This document shows, one piece after another, positions 1 to 9,838 of a stretch of DNA of 64,000 nucleotides. The stretch is from Reticulitermes speratus. Lineage: Eukaryota > Arthropoda > Insecta > Blattodea > Rhinotermitidae. Numbering within the stretch: the stretch's first letter is position 1; every line of letters begins with the position of its first letter. Below the pieces are notes generated by a model, which had not been told where the DNA came from, made no database searches, and was given only the letters and a program-made list of their open reading frames with translations. The stretch lies in NCBI GenBank assembly GCA_021186555.1, contig JAJKFL010000004.1, forward strand, positions 7,740,001 to 7,804,000, in the 5' to 3' direction. A program made the translations under genes and the position numbers.

Positions 1-73
1 AAGCTGACCTCTCACTTCAATCCAGCGACGTAAGAATGCATGGACTTACATTCCCCCATGTGCTAACATGGCG
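1..73 (+). repeat. SINE family S-B, 3' tail fragment
   Basis: The first bases match the 3' half of the S-B SINE seen complete at 32118: a 'ctgacc-ctcac' block, then 'catgg' and 'atggcgt' near the end. The tRNA-like head lies off the window or is truncated. Divergence from other copies suggests an old insertion. Confidence 0.6.
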
Positions 74-226
74 TCGTATTTAGTTAAGCTTATGGACAAC
101 TTTACCTTTATGACGGCCATGTGTCTGTAGAGACATTATTTGCTTACAGTCCGGTCTTCTTGTAGTATGTAACTCCACAATGCACATAACAGCTACATCT
201 AAAGCAGACTAAAGGGAGTTCTAGAG

Positions 227-686
227 CAGTGGTATTCAACCTGGGGTACGCGTACCCCGGGGGTACGCGAAGACATCTTAGGGGGTACGTAAAATTAAAA
301 ATATATACATATTATTTCATGATAAACACTGAATAATCAGGGTCAGATTTAGGGTTAGTCACAAGAGACCCGGACGTAAGGACATGCGATTTGGGAGCGC
401 CATTTTCTCTCTCTCTCCTTTATGCAATTCTTATCTGAGCGGCTAGTTTCATTTTATTCCACATAGTGCATATAATATATTTGTTATTTAATAGCTTGAC
501 TCTCCTTTTTCTCATTTAAAACTTATTATTTAATACATTATTTTGGATGTAATTTATTTAACTTGTTTTAGATGTAGATTATAGACTGTGTATAACTTGA
601 ATTATGCACCAACAACTTTTGGGGTACAAAGTTGAAGAGAAATTATATGTGGGGGTACGCGAACAAAAAAACGTTGAATACCACTA
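227..686. mobile_element. hAT-type MITE with 8-bp target duplication
   Basis: The ends are inverted repeats (CAGTGGTATTCAAC on the left, GTTGAATACCACTA on the right). Subterminal 'ggggtacgcg' blocks are present on both sides, as in hAT elements. The flanking octamers ttctagag (219-226) and gtctagag (687-694) match at 7 of 8 positions, the duplication length typical of hAT. The interior is A+T-rich with no transposase frame, so this is non-autonomous. Confidence 0.8.
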
Positions 687-694
687 GTCTAGAG

Positions 695-2018
695 GACGGA
701 TAGGCGTCGCGTGGCGTCAGTGGACGGTGAAACGACCCGTTCTCTGCGCTTTGCTATTTTTATAGCACTTCTAAGCTCTCACTGTGCCTGCCTGCCTGCC
801 ATTCCGTGGCCCGTTTAGCATTTGCATTCGTGTACGGCTCCCTCTATCAGCTGCAGGCAGTCTCCTCCTGATGCCACGTCTGTTGAGAGGTACTGGACCA
901 CATGCTGGAATTACCGCCGCAGGGTGTTCCACAACTTGCGTATCATCCATATTATGTTGTTTAAATATTGCATCGTCCTATTGCTAGGCCACATTTTATA
1001 GTTTATAAAGTAAATACCAGTGTGCATATGCTCGTGCCTGCGGAACCGACCCCCATCTTTCAAATAAATTTAGGATCAACAGTGACTGACCGCCTAGTAC
1101 GACACTTATTTATTCAAATCTACACTCAGCTACATTTTTCGGCTATGTTGAGACTTCATGGTGCTCCATACAGCCTATATACAAACACAGACAGATGAAC
1201 CGTGTAAAATTACAGCTAAATTGTGAATTAATTATCCGATTATCCTGTAGGTGATTGGAACGTTAAGAACAGAGGAGGTCACCACGCCTACAGATTTGCT
1301 ATATCTGAGTTGCACGATCAGGCATTCCGGTGTGGGCAGCGTTGCTGATTTAAAATAATGGTGGTTGGGTGAAAGTAGCTGGTTGAGGTGTGTGTTAAGT
1401 CGGACCTAACCTGTCAGCGTTTTTCTTCTGTTATAGTTGCTGGCAGTATATAGTCGTGAGGTTCATTGTCGTGTTAATAAAACCTACTGTCCTGTGCCGA
1501 GTTATAGAGCGATTCTTAGTCCTGTTGTAGTGACCGTAACGATAACAGGCGAACTAACGCGAAGGAGCGGAATTTTTGCGAACGTCACAGTTAATCGGTA
1601 AATAATTAAACGCCACGCCTTTAATGAAACCCTGATTTTCATTATTGCGTTCAAAAAGAGTTGAGACTGTCCGCAGTTGCGTTAAATCCACGCTCTTCCA
1701 TATTTAGGATCCATTTTAATAATGTCTTGTCATAAGGACCTGTGTTTTTCACGTTTTCTTGTCTTTGGGGGTTTCAACTGGAATTTTCTATGTATTTGTT
1801 ACTTATCATGCGTACGACAGCCCCTGGTCATTTCTCTCCCCCCCCCCCCCCCCGCACCCCGATCTAATCACTCTGATCATGTAAGCTCTTCATTATGCAA
1901 CTTCCTGCGACCTTCCATGTCGTCTTTTTTTGAGTCCAGATGTTATTCTGAGCATGCCGTTCTGACACCTTACTCTGTGTGAGAAACCGTGTTTCACACC
2001 CGTAAAATACGAGTATAG
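695..2018. other. No gene or known repeat recognised
   Basis: CpG-containing sequence with short chance frames only. A poly-C run lies at about 1838-1853. Confidence 0.5.
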
Positions 2019-2020
2019 TT

Positions 2021-2331
2021 ATGTCCAGTTTTATGTAATTATATCTAGTTTTATGTAATTATATCTAGTTTTATGTAATTATATCTAGTTTTATGTAATT
2101 ACATCTATTTTTATGTAATTATATCTAATTTTATGTAATTATATCTAGTTTTATGTAATTATATCTAGTTTTATGTAATTATGTCTAGTTTTATGTAATT
2201 ATATCTAATTTTATGTAATTATATCTAGTTTTATGTAATTATATCTAATTTTATGTAATTATATCTAGTTTTATGTAATTATATCTAATTTTATGTAATT
2301 ATATCTAGTTTTATGTAATTATATCTAGTTT
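2021..2331 (+). repeat. 20-bp tandem satellite, 15 units plus a partial
   Basis: The unit is atatctagttttatgtaatt. Fifteen units sit in exact 20-bp register with no indels; variation is limited to one or two positions such as g/a at base 8. The last partial unit runs directly into an S-B SINE body, so array edge and SINE truncation coincide. Confidence 0.95.
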
Positions 2332-2332
2332 T

Positions 2333-2535
2333 TCTTGTCCAAAACTGTCCAGACCGGCTCTGGGGCCAACCCAGCGTCGTATTCAGTGGGATCCGAGTTT
2401 CTTTCCCGTGGTTAAAGTGGCCGGGGCATGAAGTTGACCACTCACATCTATCTACTGCCGAGGTTAAGAATGAGCGGAGCTCTACCTCTGCTCCTCCTAT
2501 ATGCCTTCATGGGGTGGACAGTGACAACGTTTTAT
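2333..2535 (+). repeat. SINE S-B, 5'-truncated
   Basis: It begins in the S-B body at the 'gtccagaccggc' block and continues through 'ctttccc', 'ggccggggc', 'gaccactcac' and 'gccttcatgg'. The tRNA-like head is missing where the 20-bp satellite ends. Confidence 0.8.
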
Positions 2536-2680
2536 ATCTATTTTTGTGTGTTTTCAGTGTTTAGGAATTTGTGTACCAGAAGTGTCATTAACATGAATAG
2601 GCAAGGAACGTAAGTTATGGAGCTCCTTATTGTGTAATTTTCTCCAGTTCGTTATACTAGGCCTATATCTTACCTGAGCG

Positions 2681-2966
2681 CTAGCCGGCATAGTGTAGTG
2701 TGTATATTGAGTAGGCTACGGGTTGGACGATCCGAGGTTCAAATTCCGGTAGGGGCACGAGATTTTTCTATCTTTCAAAACGTCGATACCGGTTTTGGGG
2801 CCCACCCAGCCTCGTGTTCAACGGGTACCGGGGTTCTTTCCCCAGGAGTAAAGCGGCCGGGTTGTAAAGCTGACCGCTGACCTCCATCTAGTGCCGAGGT
2901 AAAGGAGTGTAGATCTAACTGCACCCCACCCCCCCTTATGTGCCACCATGGCGTGGACAGGGAGGA
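2681..2966 (+). repeat. SINE S-B, near full length
   Basis: The tRNA-like head has a box-B-like 'ggttcaaattcc' near 2737. The standard S-B body follows: 'cccacccagcctc', 'ggtaccggggttctttcccc', 'cgctgacctccatctagtgc', 'catggcgtggacaggga'. It probably arose by RNA polymerase III transcription and LINE-mediated retroposition. Confidence 0.8.
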
Positions 2967-2989
2967 CTTCGTGTTAGGTAAGCACATTA

Positions 2990-3251
2990 CCGTATTACTT
3001 GCAGTTTATGACGCACCTTCACATTTTTCCGAACTGAAAATTAGGGCGCGTCTTAAATTCGAGGTATTATTTTTCACTCTTCGAAAGTCTCGAAAACAAA
3101 ATTTTCCTCGAAGAACAAGTGACCTCGTTATAAGAGCAGTAAATTTTACGGACTGTGAAATTCATTTTCTTGCAAAAGTTTCCTGAAAATCCCTTTTTAA
3201 AAGTGGGTTGCGTCTTAAATTAGAGGGCGTCTTAAATTCGAAGTAATACGG
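2990..3251. mobile_element. pogo-like MITE with TA duplication
   Basis: The ends CCGTATTACTT and AAGTAATACGG are perfect inverted repeats, flanked by TA at 2988-2989 and 3252-3253. Subterminal 'cgtcttaaattcga' repeats occur on both sides. The end design (CCGTAT, then a C/GAA-TTAA motif) resembles the pogo-like element at 54616. No coding frame is present. Confidence 0.75.
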
Positions 3252-3284
3252 TATATTTCTCAAACTGACGTATGATAACTAAAG

Positions 3285-3758
3285 TAACTAACTAACTCCA
3301 TGTAGCACAGTCCTTCTTGAGAAGCTAACAGGTCCTCAGCTAGTCAAGAAATTCCCCGCGTTTTATGGAACCCGAAGGTTCATTGCCGCACTCACAAGAG
3401 CCCGCCACCTGTCCCTATCCTGAGTCATATCAATCCAGTCCATGCCCCCCATCCCACTTCTTGAAGATCCATTTTAATATTATCCTCCCATCTACACCTG
3501 GGTCTTCCAAGTGGTCTCCTTCCCTCAGGTCTCCCCACCAAAATCCTGTATGTACCTCTCCCCTCCCCCATACGTGCTACATGCCCCGCCCACCTGATTC
3601 TTCTTGATTTGATCACCCGAATAATAGTTGGTGATGAGTACAGATCATAAAGCTCCTCGTTATGTAGTCTTCTCCACTCCCCTGTTACCTCGTCCCTCTT
3701 AGGCCCAAATATCCTCCTCAGCACGCTATTCTCGAACACCCTCAGCCTATGATCGTAT
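3285..3758 (-). mobile_element. LINE (non-LTR retrotransposon) 3' end, 5'-truncated
   Basis: Read on the minus strand, this is the end of a LINE ORF2 followed by a short 3' UTR ending in a (TTAG)n run at 3285-3297. The ORF part (3425-3758) reads RVFENSVLRRIFGPKRDEV, then [14 protein letters not shown], then [17 protein letters not shown]. This is the region after reverse transcriptase in a common arthropod LINE type. It stops at a frame break (WGAWTGLI then stop). The same 3' end recurs at 9749 and 44116, so one family has inserted at least three times. Confidence 0.8.
3425..3758 (-). pseudogene. LINE ORF2 C-terminal fragment
   Basis: About 110 codons of the post-RT region remain. The 'RWAGHVARM' and 'GRPRxRWxDNIKMDL' motifs are diagnostic. 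There is no start, and the upstream side is cut by the foldback at 3759. It encodes no complete domain and is a dead remnant. Confidence 0.75.
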
Positions 3759-3994
3759 AATAACCAACCAAATGCACAGTATGTCAATGTAAGTTTATAT
3801 TTAACATTTAAAGCATAATGTCTGCCAACATGTTTCGACTCTGTATGAGTCATCATCAGGGAGACCACACATGAAGTAAAACTGAGTTTTTTTAAAATTG
3901 TACTAATGAGCTGTAGTGCATCTTCGTGTCTTGAGCAGCATAGCATGAAATGTAGAATGTAGATTATGTCGTATTGAACATTTGGTTGGTTATT
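3759..3994. mobile_element. Foldback element carrying a hammerhead-like motif
   Basis: The ends are AATAACCAACCAAATG and CATTTGGTTGGTTATT, perfect inverted repeats of 16 bp. The interior has no coding frame. It lies between a LINE 3' end and an S-A SINE tail. The hammerhead-like motif is on the minus strand of the left half. Confidence 0.65.
3820..3865 (-). ncRNA. Hammerhead-ribozyme-like motif
   Basis: Minus-strand order: stem I GTCTCC, box CTGATGA, an extra T, stem II GACTC/GAGTC around ATACA, box GAA, palindromic stem III ACATGT, cleavage-position T, stem I GG-C-AGAC. Stem I closes as GTCT-CC with GG-AGAC and one bulged C. The bulged T before stem II is non-canonical. Activity is unproven. 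Confidence 0.55.
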
Positions 3995-3997
3995 TTG

Positions 3998-4096
3998 TTT
4001 TTCCATGGCGCAACAGCCCCAGTGGGCCAGGGCCTCCTCATTATCGAGGCTTCGCGATCACACTCAGACACTCGGTAGGACTCTACTGGACGGATG
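3998..4096 (-). repeat. SINE S-A 3' tail
   Basis: It matches the 3' half of S-A on the minus strand ('ggcgcaacagcccc', 'ggcctcctcatt', 'ggtaggactc'). The tRNA-like head is absent. Confidence 0.7.
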
Positions 4097-4860
4097 AGGC
4101 TGGTTATTATAGGATAGTTTGTTAAATAATACACGGAATGAACACCACAGGTATATTTCTTGTCACCATATTCTCAAACGCCGTCGTGGGTTTCGTCCCG
4201 TCGGTAGTGAGACCAAGTTTCACACTCGTGTAAATCGTTTGGACGTGAATAAACGAAATTACGTAGTTGTTTGTAAGGCAGGCTGTGAGTGACCTCGGTA
4301 CTTGTGTGTGGGATGTCCTCGCGGCCCGTGCGACTTGTTTTGCCTGCACACATTGCAGCGCAAGCTGTTCCTACGTATTTCTGGTGTCTCAGTGTGTTAG
4401 CCTACTTACTAACACGGAAGAAGCAGGGATCATGGACCGTTCTCTGGCTCAGGGCTGTGCAAACATTTCTATGATACAATTATTCTTTCGGAACCAGGAT
4501 AGTTCAGGCAGTATATTGACCACTTGGGCTTAACTGCAGAACTGGAGCTGGGTTTCTGTTATGGGTGGATTTTTTCCTCCTACACAGAGCCTAGTTTGTT
4601 TGTAGTTAGGATACCGTGTATATAGACATTGTTCATTATTTGACACTTTGTATTGTAGTTAAAAACCATTATAGTACTTTTTTTTATTACAAACGTAGTT
4701 TTTGAATTAAGAAACTCCTCCCTTAACATTGGTCGGTGATAGGGCAATTCGGTTGTCATACTCGGATTCAGCAATGTCAAAACTATAACACACTGAATTT
4801 TAACAGGGAGCAATTTTTTTTTTTTGCCGACCAATGTTATTTCCCTATACAGCATTAAAT
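4097..4860. other. No gene or repeat recognised
   Basis: Mixed sequence with short chance frames. No splice-consistent coding signal or repeat match within the window was seen. Confidence 0.4.
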
Positions 4861-4912
4861 TACCGGTTTTTATAACGGAAACGAAGAGTTTACTGCGCGG
4901 TACGGACTGAAT
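4861..4912 (+). repeat. Short dispersed repeat H, copy 1
   Basis: It contains gtttactgcgcggtac followed by ggactga. The same block occurs at 19981-20009 (plus) and 38431-38492 (minus). The two longer copies also share a flanking 'ttataac' segment. It is probably the end of an unidentified transposon. Confidence 0.6.
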
Positions 4913-4948
4913 CTTTAAATATAATTCAGGTTAATGTTAGTTTTTAAA

Positions 4949-5120
4949 GGCCGTGCGTGGCGCACGCAGTTAGTTGTCGGCCTTTCACCGCGGAGGTCCT
5001 TGTTCGATCTCAGGTCAGTGCACGTGAGATTTGTGGCGGACAGAGTGACACTGGGACTGGTTTTTCTTTGAGTACTTCGGTTTTGCCTTGTCAGTATCAT
5101 TCCATCAATGCTCTGCACTC
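4949..5120 (+). repeat. SINE S-E, 3'-shortened
   Basis: It starts with the tRNA-like head (ccgtgcgtggcgcacgcagt, box-B-like 'gttcgatctc'), then 'gtgagatttgtgg' and 'gtgacactgggactgg'. It lacks the distal 'gcatctgctgcgggg' end that full copies carry at 15957 and 27443. Confidence 0.75.
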
Positions 5121-5802
5121 ATATTCATGTACGTGTTGATCTTACCAGAAGGACAAATGGACGAAGTCTGGGAACCTTCCAAAAAGCAATGCTGTTTCGG
5201 AAATTGGGCAGCATTGGATAGAAAATTATCGTCATGTTTTTACTTGTTAAAGTGTTAAGTGATAGTCTGACACGCGTATTTGCTGGTCTTCAGTGTGCCG
5301 TGTGTCTTTATGCAAGAGCAAACTCAGAAGGAAGAGGTGGACGCTGCCCACCTTAAGCCCGATCGATGCATCACGTATAATTTCGCTTCCCGGTTGCGCT
5401 GTCAAAAAAAAAAAGGTGACTATATCACCACAAGAATAGCCGCGAATACGGACCGGTGGGATATTTATAAAGGATGTTTTATAGACTGAAGTAATTTCCA
5501 TATTGAAAAACGTTTTAAGTGAATGTGCTTGTTTCACTGCGGGTGTATTGAAACGAGTGTTGCTGTTGTGCGCATCCTGTCGTGTGTGTCTTAGTGTGTG
5601 TCGTGCTCAGTGTCGTTCGCGTGTAACGCAGTCTTCACGTAAGCTCAATGTTGACTATTTGCTGAAACTCCCCTTAACAGCAGGAGATGGCGAAATGTTT
5701 ACACAGATTTCTAGTTTCATGTTTATCTTCAGTTTTATTGCACTTTCACTACAGTAAGCAGATGTTAAGTGTCTTATATTTTCGCACATAATTTGCCACT
5801 GA
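5121..5802. other. No gene or repeat recognised
   Basis: No coding or repeat signal was seen apart from a poly-A run near 5405. Confidence 0.4.
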
Positions 5803-5976
5803 GCCGATCCCGGTGGCCGCTTGCTTGCTGGGATTGCGGGTTCGAATCCCGCTGAGGACATGGGATGTCTCTCTCTTGTGAGTCTTGTGTGTTGCCAGGT
5901 GAAGGTCTCTGCGACGGGGCCGATCCCTCGTCCAGAGGGATCCTACCGATTGTGTGTGTATGTCATTGAGTGTGAT
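5803..5976 (+). repeat. SINE S-A with a deletion in the tRNA-like head
   Basis: It begins 'gccgatcccggtggccgc' and then jumps to 'gcttgctgggattg', so about 25 bp between boxes A and B are missing. Box B 'ggttcgaatcccgct' and the body up to 'gtcctaccga' are retained. Confidence 0.8.
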
Positions 5977-6141
5977 CAGATGCAACAATAACCCTCGACG
6001 CCTACAATGGGTAAGTAGAAGAGGTCAGACTAAAAAAAACTTTGCCAATGTATTACCAGTACTCGTATTAAGCAAATTTTCTTGGAAGATTTTGTCCTTA
6101 AAGCTACTACATCACGGAATATTAGGATATTACATGAAGAG

Positions 6142-6327
6142 GGTCGCCCTCGGTGGACTAGTGGTTAGCGTGCTCGCCACTGGACCCAAGGTTCGCGGGT
6201 TCGATCCCGACCGAGGGCGATGGATTTTTAAGGATGATAAAAATCCGTAACACAACTTCCTTCGGAGGGGAAGTAAAGCCGTCGGTACCATGTCGTAGAT
6301 TTACGGCATGTAAAAGAACCTTACGGG
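6142..6327 (+). repeat. SINE S-C with an intact tRNA-like head
   Basis: The head (6144-6220) has a 10-bp closing stem, TCGCCCTCGG with CCGAGGGCGA, a box-A-like 'tagtggttagcg' and box B 'gggttcgatccc'. The tail continues 'aaggatgataaaaatccg' to 'ttacggcatgtaaaag'. Near-matching flanks catgaagag and catgaatag suggest a target duplication. It is not a tRNA gene, because the body continues about 110 bp past the cloverleaf. Confidence 0.7.
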
Positions 6328-6335
6328 CATGAATA

Positions 6336-6717
6336 GAACTAGTAAGGCTCGTAAGCAAAATTCAGCGGCCATTTCTCACCCAAGTCTCCTGACTGCCTGC
6401 CAGATGGCTCTGGCAGTCACATTAGGATTGAGTAGAACTTGTGCGGTCAGTGGGCTGGTCACTCACTACATCAACACACATGACCATAGAAACCTCCGAA
6501 AGGAGGCCCCTATGCTCCGCGTTGGAGCGACAGGGACAAACAACAACAACATTAAGAGGGGATGTCAGTTTTCGTGCACGGTCAGTCGAAGGCTTCAAAA
6601 TCATATCCGTTTATGCCCATTAAGACGAACCCTGTGATTGACAAAGGTTACGTGGCATTGTTAGGAGTAATTTTCCTAAATTAAGGAGACCGCAATCGGT
6701 CTAACACAGATACAGAG
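6336..6717. other. No gene or repeat recognised
   Basis: Short overlapping frames in several phases, none with recognisable protein features. Confidence 0.4.
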
Positions 6718-6729
6718 ACTAATTGCATG

Positions 6730-7123
6730 AACTTAATATTATTATTCATGTTTATTGTCCGACAAATGTACACTTTTATTGACTTAATTTGTGTAACACA
6801 GTCCTACATGTTTCGAACCTTATCCCGGTTCATCTTCAGGGACTTCAGCATTTTAAATTACACATATTTTTTTTACATCAATGGTACAATTTTACACTGG
6901 TTAAAATAGTAAAAACTGAATAATATGAATTTTACAATCGAGTTGTACACTGGTTAAGATGAACACTGGTTAAGATGATTAAAAGTGAATAAATATAGCA
7001 GCTGTTTGTTTCTGTGTTACAAATCACGTCTTACACAGGTTAAAATGTTAAAAAGCCGAATAATCTTTGCTGTTATGATACCCTGTGTATTGGAGTTGGT
7101 AGGTTGACTGTTTGGTGGTGAGA
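6730..7123. mobile_element. Hammerhead-bearing retroelement fragment with 12-bp target duplication
   Basis: It is flanked by an exact 12-bp duplication, actaattgcatg, at 6718-6729 and 7124-7135. The interior has no coding frame, several 'ttacactggtta' repeats and one hammerhead-like motif on the minus strand. Duplication length and ribozyme content fit a non-autonomous Penelope-like element (inference). Confidence 0.65.
6800..6844 (-). ncRNA. Hammerhead-ribozyme-like motif with perfect stem I
   Basis: Minus strand: AGTCC, CTGAAGA, extra T, stem II GAACC/GGTTC, GAA, palindrome ACATGT, A, GGACT. Stem I is 5 bp with no mismatch. The seventh core base is A, a position where the hammerhead core tolerates any base. 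Confidence 0.6.
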
Positions 7124-7445
7124 ACTAATTGCATGCTGAGTTTTGGTTTTGAGGCTTCTTGGAAGACCGAAAAGGAAATCGGAGCATGACAATAAGATGG
7201 GTCTTAGAAGACATGTTGTGAGGGCGGGAGGTGGGTGAAACTGGTTGGAAGGACCGATTTTGAAACTGTTGGATTATGTCGTAATGGCAGCGTTCAAATT
7301 GGCACTGCCCTGTTGCTGTCACTTGTAATGAGGTCAATTATGTCACTTGGCAGTGCTATACATCAAGCACTTGAGGTCTTGCAGTTTGGGCGGAAGAAAT
7401 TGGGACTCCAGTGAGTCCCTGATGTGACATCTGAGTTTGGATATG

Positions 7446-7914
7446 CAGTGGAACCTCGAACTTCGAACACAATCCGTTCCAGGAGACGGTTCGACTTTCA
7501 AGTTGTTCGACTTTCGAGTTAAATTTCCCCATAAGAAATAATGTAAATTGAATTAATCCGTTCCAGACCCCAAAATTTACCGAATATAAAACATTTTAAG
7601 TGCCTATTTCAAAAGATAATAATGATAAAACAAGTATATTTAATTTCAGTAATTGAAAATGTTATTTATAATTGTACGTACATAAAAAATATTGTATAAT
7701 AATCAATAATAATAGTAGGAGGGATATTACTGTTCACTGGAAGGTGAATTACCCTTCTTTCATCTGGACCAAGCAGAGAGAGAAGGCGACCACGTGATTC
7801 TTTGTTCGACTTTCGAGTTTTTGTTCGAGTTTCAAAACCGGGTTTTCCTCGAATTTTTTGTTCGAGTTTCAAGTTGTTCGAACATCAAACCGTTCGAAGT
7901 TCGAGGGTCCACTG
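7446..7914. mobile_element. pogo/Tigger-type MITE
   Basis: The ends CAGTGGAACCTCGAACTTCG and CGAAGTTCGAGGGTCCACTG are inverted repeats with two differences. TA follows the right end; the left flank reads 'tg', perhaps a decayed TA. Repeated 'gttcgactttcgagtt' blocks fill the subterminal regions. No transposase frame is present. Confidence 0.75.
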
Positions 7915-8036
7915 TACGTGACTTTCTTTAGTTACTTTGCAGTAAACTGAATAATACTTTAGTGAAGTGTCCTGCAGCGTGTCTTACGAAGAAACTGGGA
8001 TTTATGTCCCCGGCTATAGCAGCAGAGAACAGTGGA

Positions 8037-8251
8037 GTTGAGATCTGCGCTCTTCTGGGATATTACGCAACGTCGAATGGTAATCCTTTACTGACGTTTC
8101 GAGACAACCTATCCGTCCCATCTTTAAGCTTGGACTTCTTGACCGTTGAAGATGGGATCATAGGTTGACACGAAACGTCGGTAAAGGATTACCACTCGAT
8201 GCTGCGTAATATCTCAGAATTGCGCAGATCTCAACATCGCGGAGGAAGTGT
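8037..8251. mobile_element. Foldback element with decayed hammerhead-like arms
   Basis: Arms GTTGAGATCTGCGC (8037) and GCGCAGATCTCAAC (ending 8235) begin a long inverted repeat whose inner ends carry 'gacgtttcg' and 'cgaaacgtcggt'. A tail 'aacatcgcgg-ggaag' follows the right arm, as at 13858 and 30010. The CUGANGA box is degenerate in both arms (tttaaga, ttgaaga). Confidence 0.65.
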
Positions 8252-9735
8252 TAAACATATACCATGAGCCTTGGCTCTGAGATTTCATTTGGGGTTGAGT
8301 CTTCAGTTTGCCACCGGCATCGACTTAGCACGAACAGTTTTGTTTTTAGGGGGTTATATTAGGAAGTTCTGTGTTCGGATCTCTGTGGTCGCATGTGGTT
8401 GCTGGAAGGACGATTGAGATCATGATGATCATTTATGAACATCCTATGACTCCAGTACGCTAATTTGTTCCGACGTGCTTTCTGCCGATTGAGGAGAAGG
8501 CTGCTACTAAGGGGGTGGGGGTTTTAGGTGGCGGTTGTTAGAGATTTAAAGTCGTTCATTATATTCCGGAAAGGGAGTTCCTCTCTTCCCCAGTTCAATG
8601 TGTCCGTCCGCCTCCCCTCATATTCTCAGAGAGCAAACTTAAACTGAAGAGAGGAAGGGTAATCCAGAGATGATTCAAGTTGATCCAGACGTAAGTTGGA
8701 CAGCCAGAGATTCCGACGAGAGGGAGGCCTTTGAATTTTTATCATTACAAATCATGAAAGACTCTTCTATATGTAATGGAGTATAACTCTTGAATTGCAG
8801 AACTGAAACATGTTTCAGTTCTATGCTTTGTTTATATAGGAACTAACATTTCACAGACAAGTCTGTGAACAGGGAATGGACAACAGGGCGCCTTTTTCAC
8901 TGACCCTGTGAACGAGATATCTCGTTATCAGCCGGAAAAAATAAAACAAAACCAATTTTTAAGTTTCCGTCTTATTGAGGGTCTAGTTGCCGTATGTGTC
9001 CTCTGAGTTATTCCTTTTAGGACGTCGAGAGGCGCTGTTGTCGGGTTTTTGCGAGTTTTAGGCATGAACACGTCACTGGCGACATTAAGTGTCGTGTCAC
9101 CAACGGCGGTAAGACCAAGAGCATCTTCACGATCAAGAGGAACGGGCCTTATTGGACCTAAACCCGAACTGCTCATGATGGTGGTGATGTAATTAGCAGT
9201 GTCGTAAAGAGGCATGTCCTTTCATTACATTTTTCACCTTCCCTGCATTTCAGAGGAACCTACTGCTTTCGTCTCCCTGAAGACTGAAGCAGTAGGTTTT
9301 TCTGAAAGGTTGGTACCTATGTACCAAACTGCACGGCGTTACACCCCGGAGGACCGTAGTCATCGTACTGTTACAGTAGTTACGTTGTGGAAGCCGGCGC
9401 AACTTTTGCGAAATTTTGCGCAGGTCGGAATTGAGTATACATATCAAATATATATGTATATACAAATTAGTCCAGTTAAAATCCAAACCCTAGCACACTA
9501 TAACCTGATCGGCCGCAGTTTGGCCGTCCTGCCGCGTTTGTTATCGCCCAGCAGTATTCTTCCACCACCGTTGTCACATGTGCTATCATTCCCGCAAGGA
9601 CAACCTATTCGCACGTTTTAAAAATGTTATTAGTTCATATTTCTTGCTCTGTTAAAACTTCGTTAGTTCATGAAGTTGAGTAAGTCGGGGAGAGCCTGAT
9701 CATTTACTGAGTTCAGACGGTTACCCGTGACTTCT
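8252..9735. other. No gene; one decayed ribozyme-like repeat
   Basis: No exon-like signal. At 9276-9325 'ccctgaagactgaagc' through 'ctgaaaggttggtacc' resembles a decayed hammerhead unit; related blocks are near 32850 and 41945. At 9480-9610 there is a diverged reverse-oriented match to the unlabelled repeat at 41290-41480. Confidence 0.45.
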
Positions 9736-9748
9736 GGTCGGGAGATAC

Positions 9749-9825
9749 TAACTAACTAACTAACTAACTCCATGGAGCAGAGTCCTTCTTGAGAAGCTAG
9801 CAGGTCGTCAGCTAGTCAATAAATG
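9749..9825 (-). mobile_element. Extremely 5'-truncated LINE copy with 13-bp duplication
   Basis: Only the last 77 bp of the LINE family seen at 3285 and 44116 are present, ending in (TTAG)n when read on the minus strand. It is flanked by exact copies of ggtcgggagatac at 9736-9748 and 9826-9838. The interrupted host has a box-B-like 'ttcgaatcccgg', so it hit another tRNA-like repeat. Confidence 0.85.
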
Positions 9826-9838
9826 GGTCGGGAGATAC

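Noticed and set aside
6144..6220. tRNA gene
   Set aside because: The cloverleaf-like domain is followed by a SINE body and A-rich tail; the same holds for the S-A, S-B, S-D and S-E heads elsewhere. None ends like a tRNA with a T-run terminator.
9214..9621. 135-codon plus-strand frame with 'SLKTEAVGFSERLVPMYQ'
   Set aside because: The peptide is the coding shadow of a decayed ribozyme-like repeat (CTGAAGA ... GAAA), not a protein motif.
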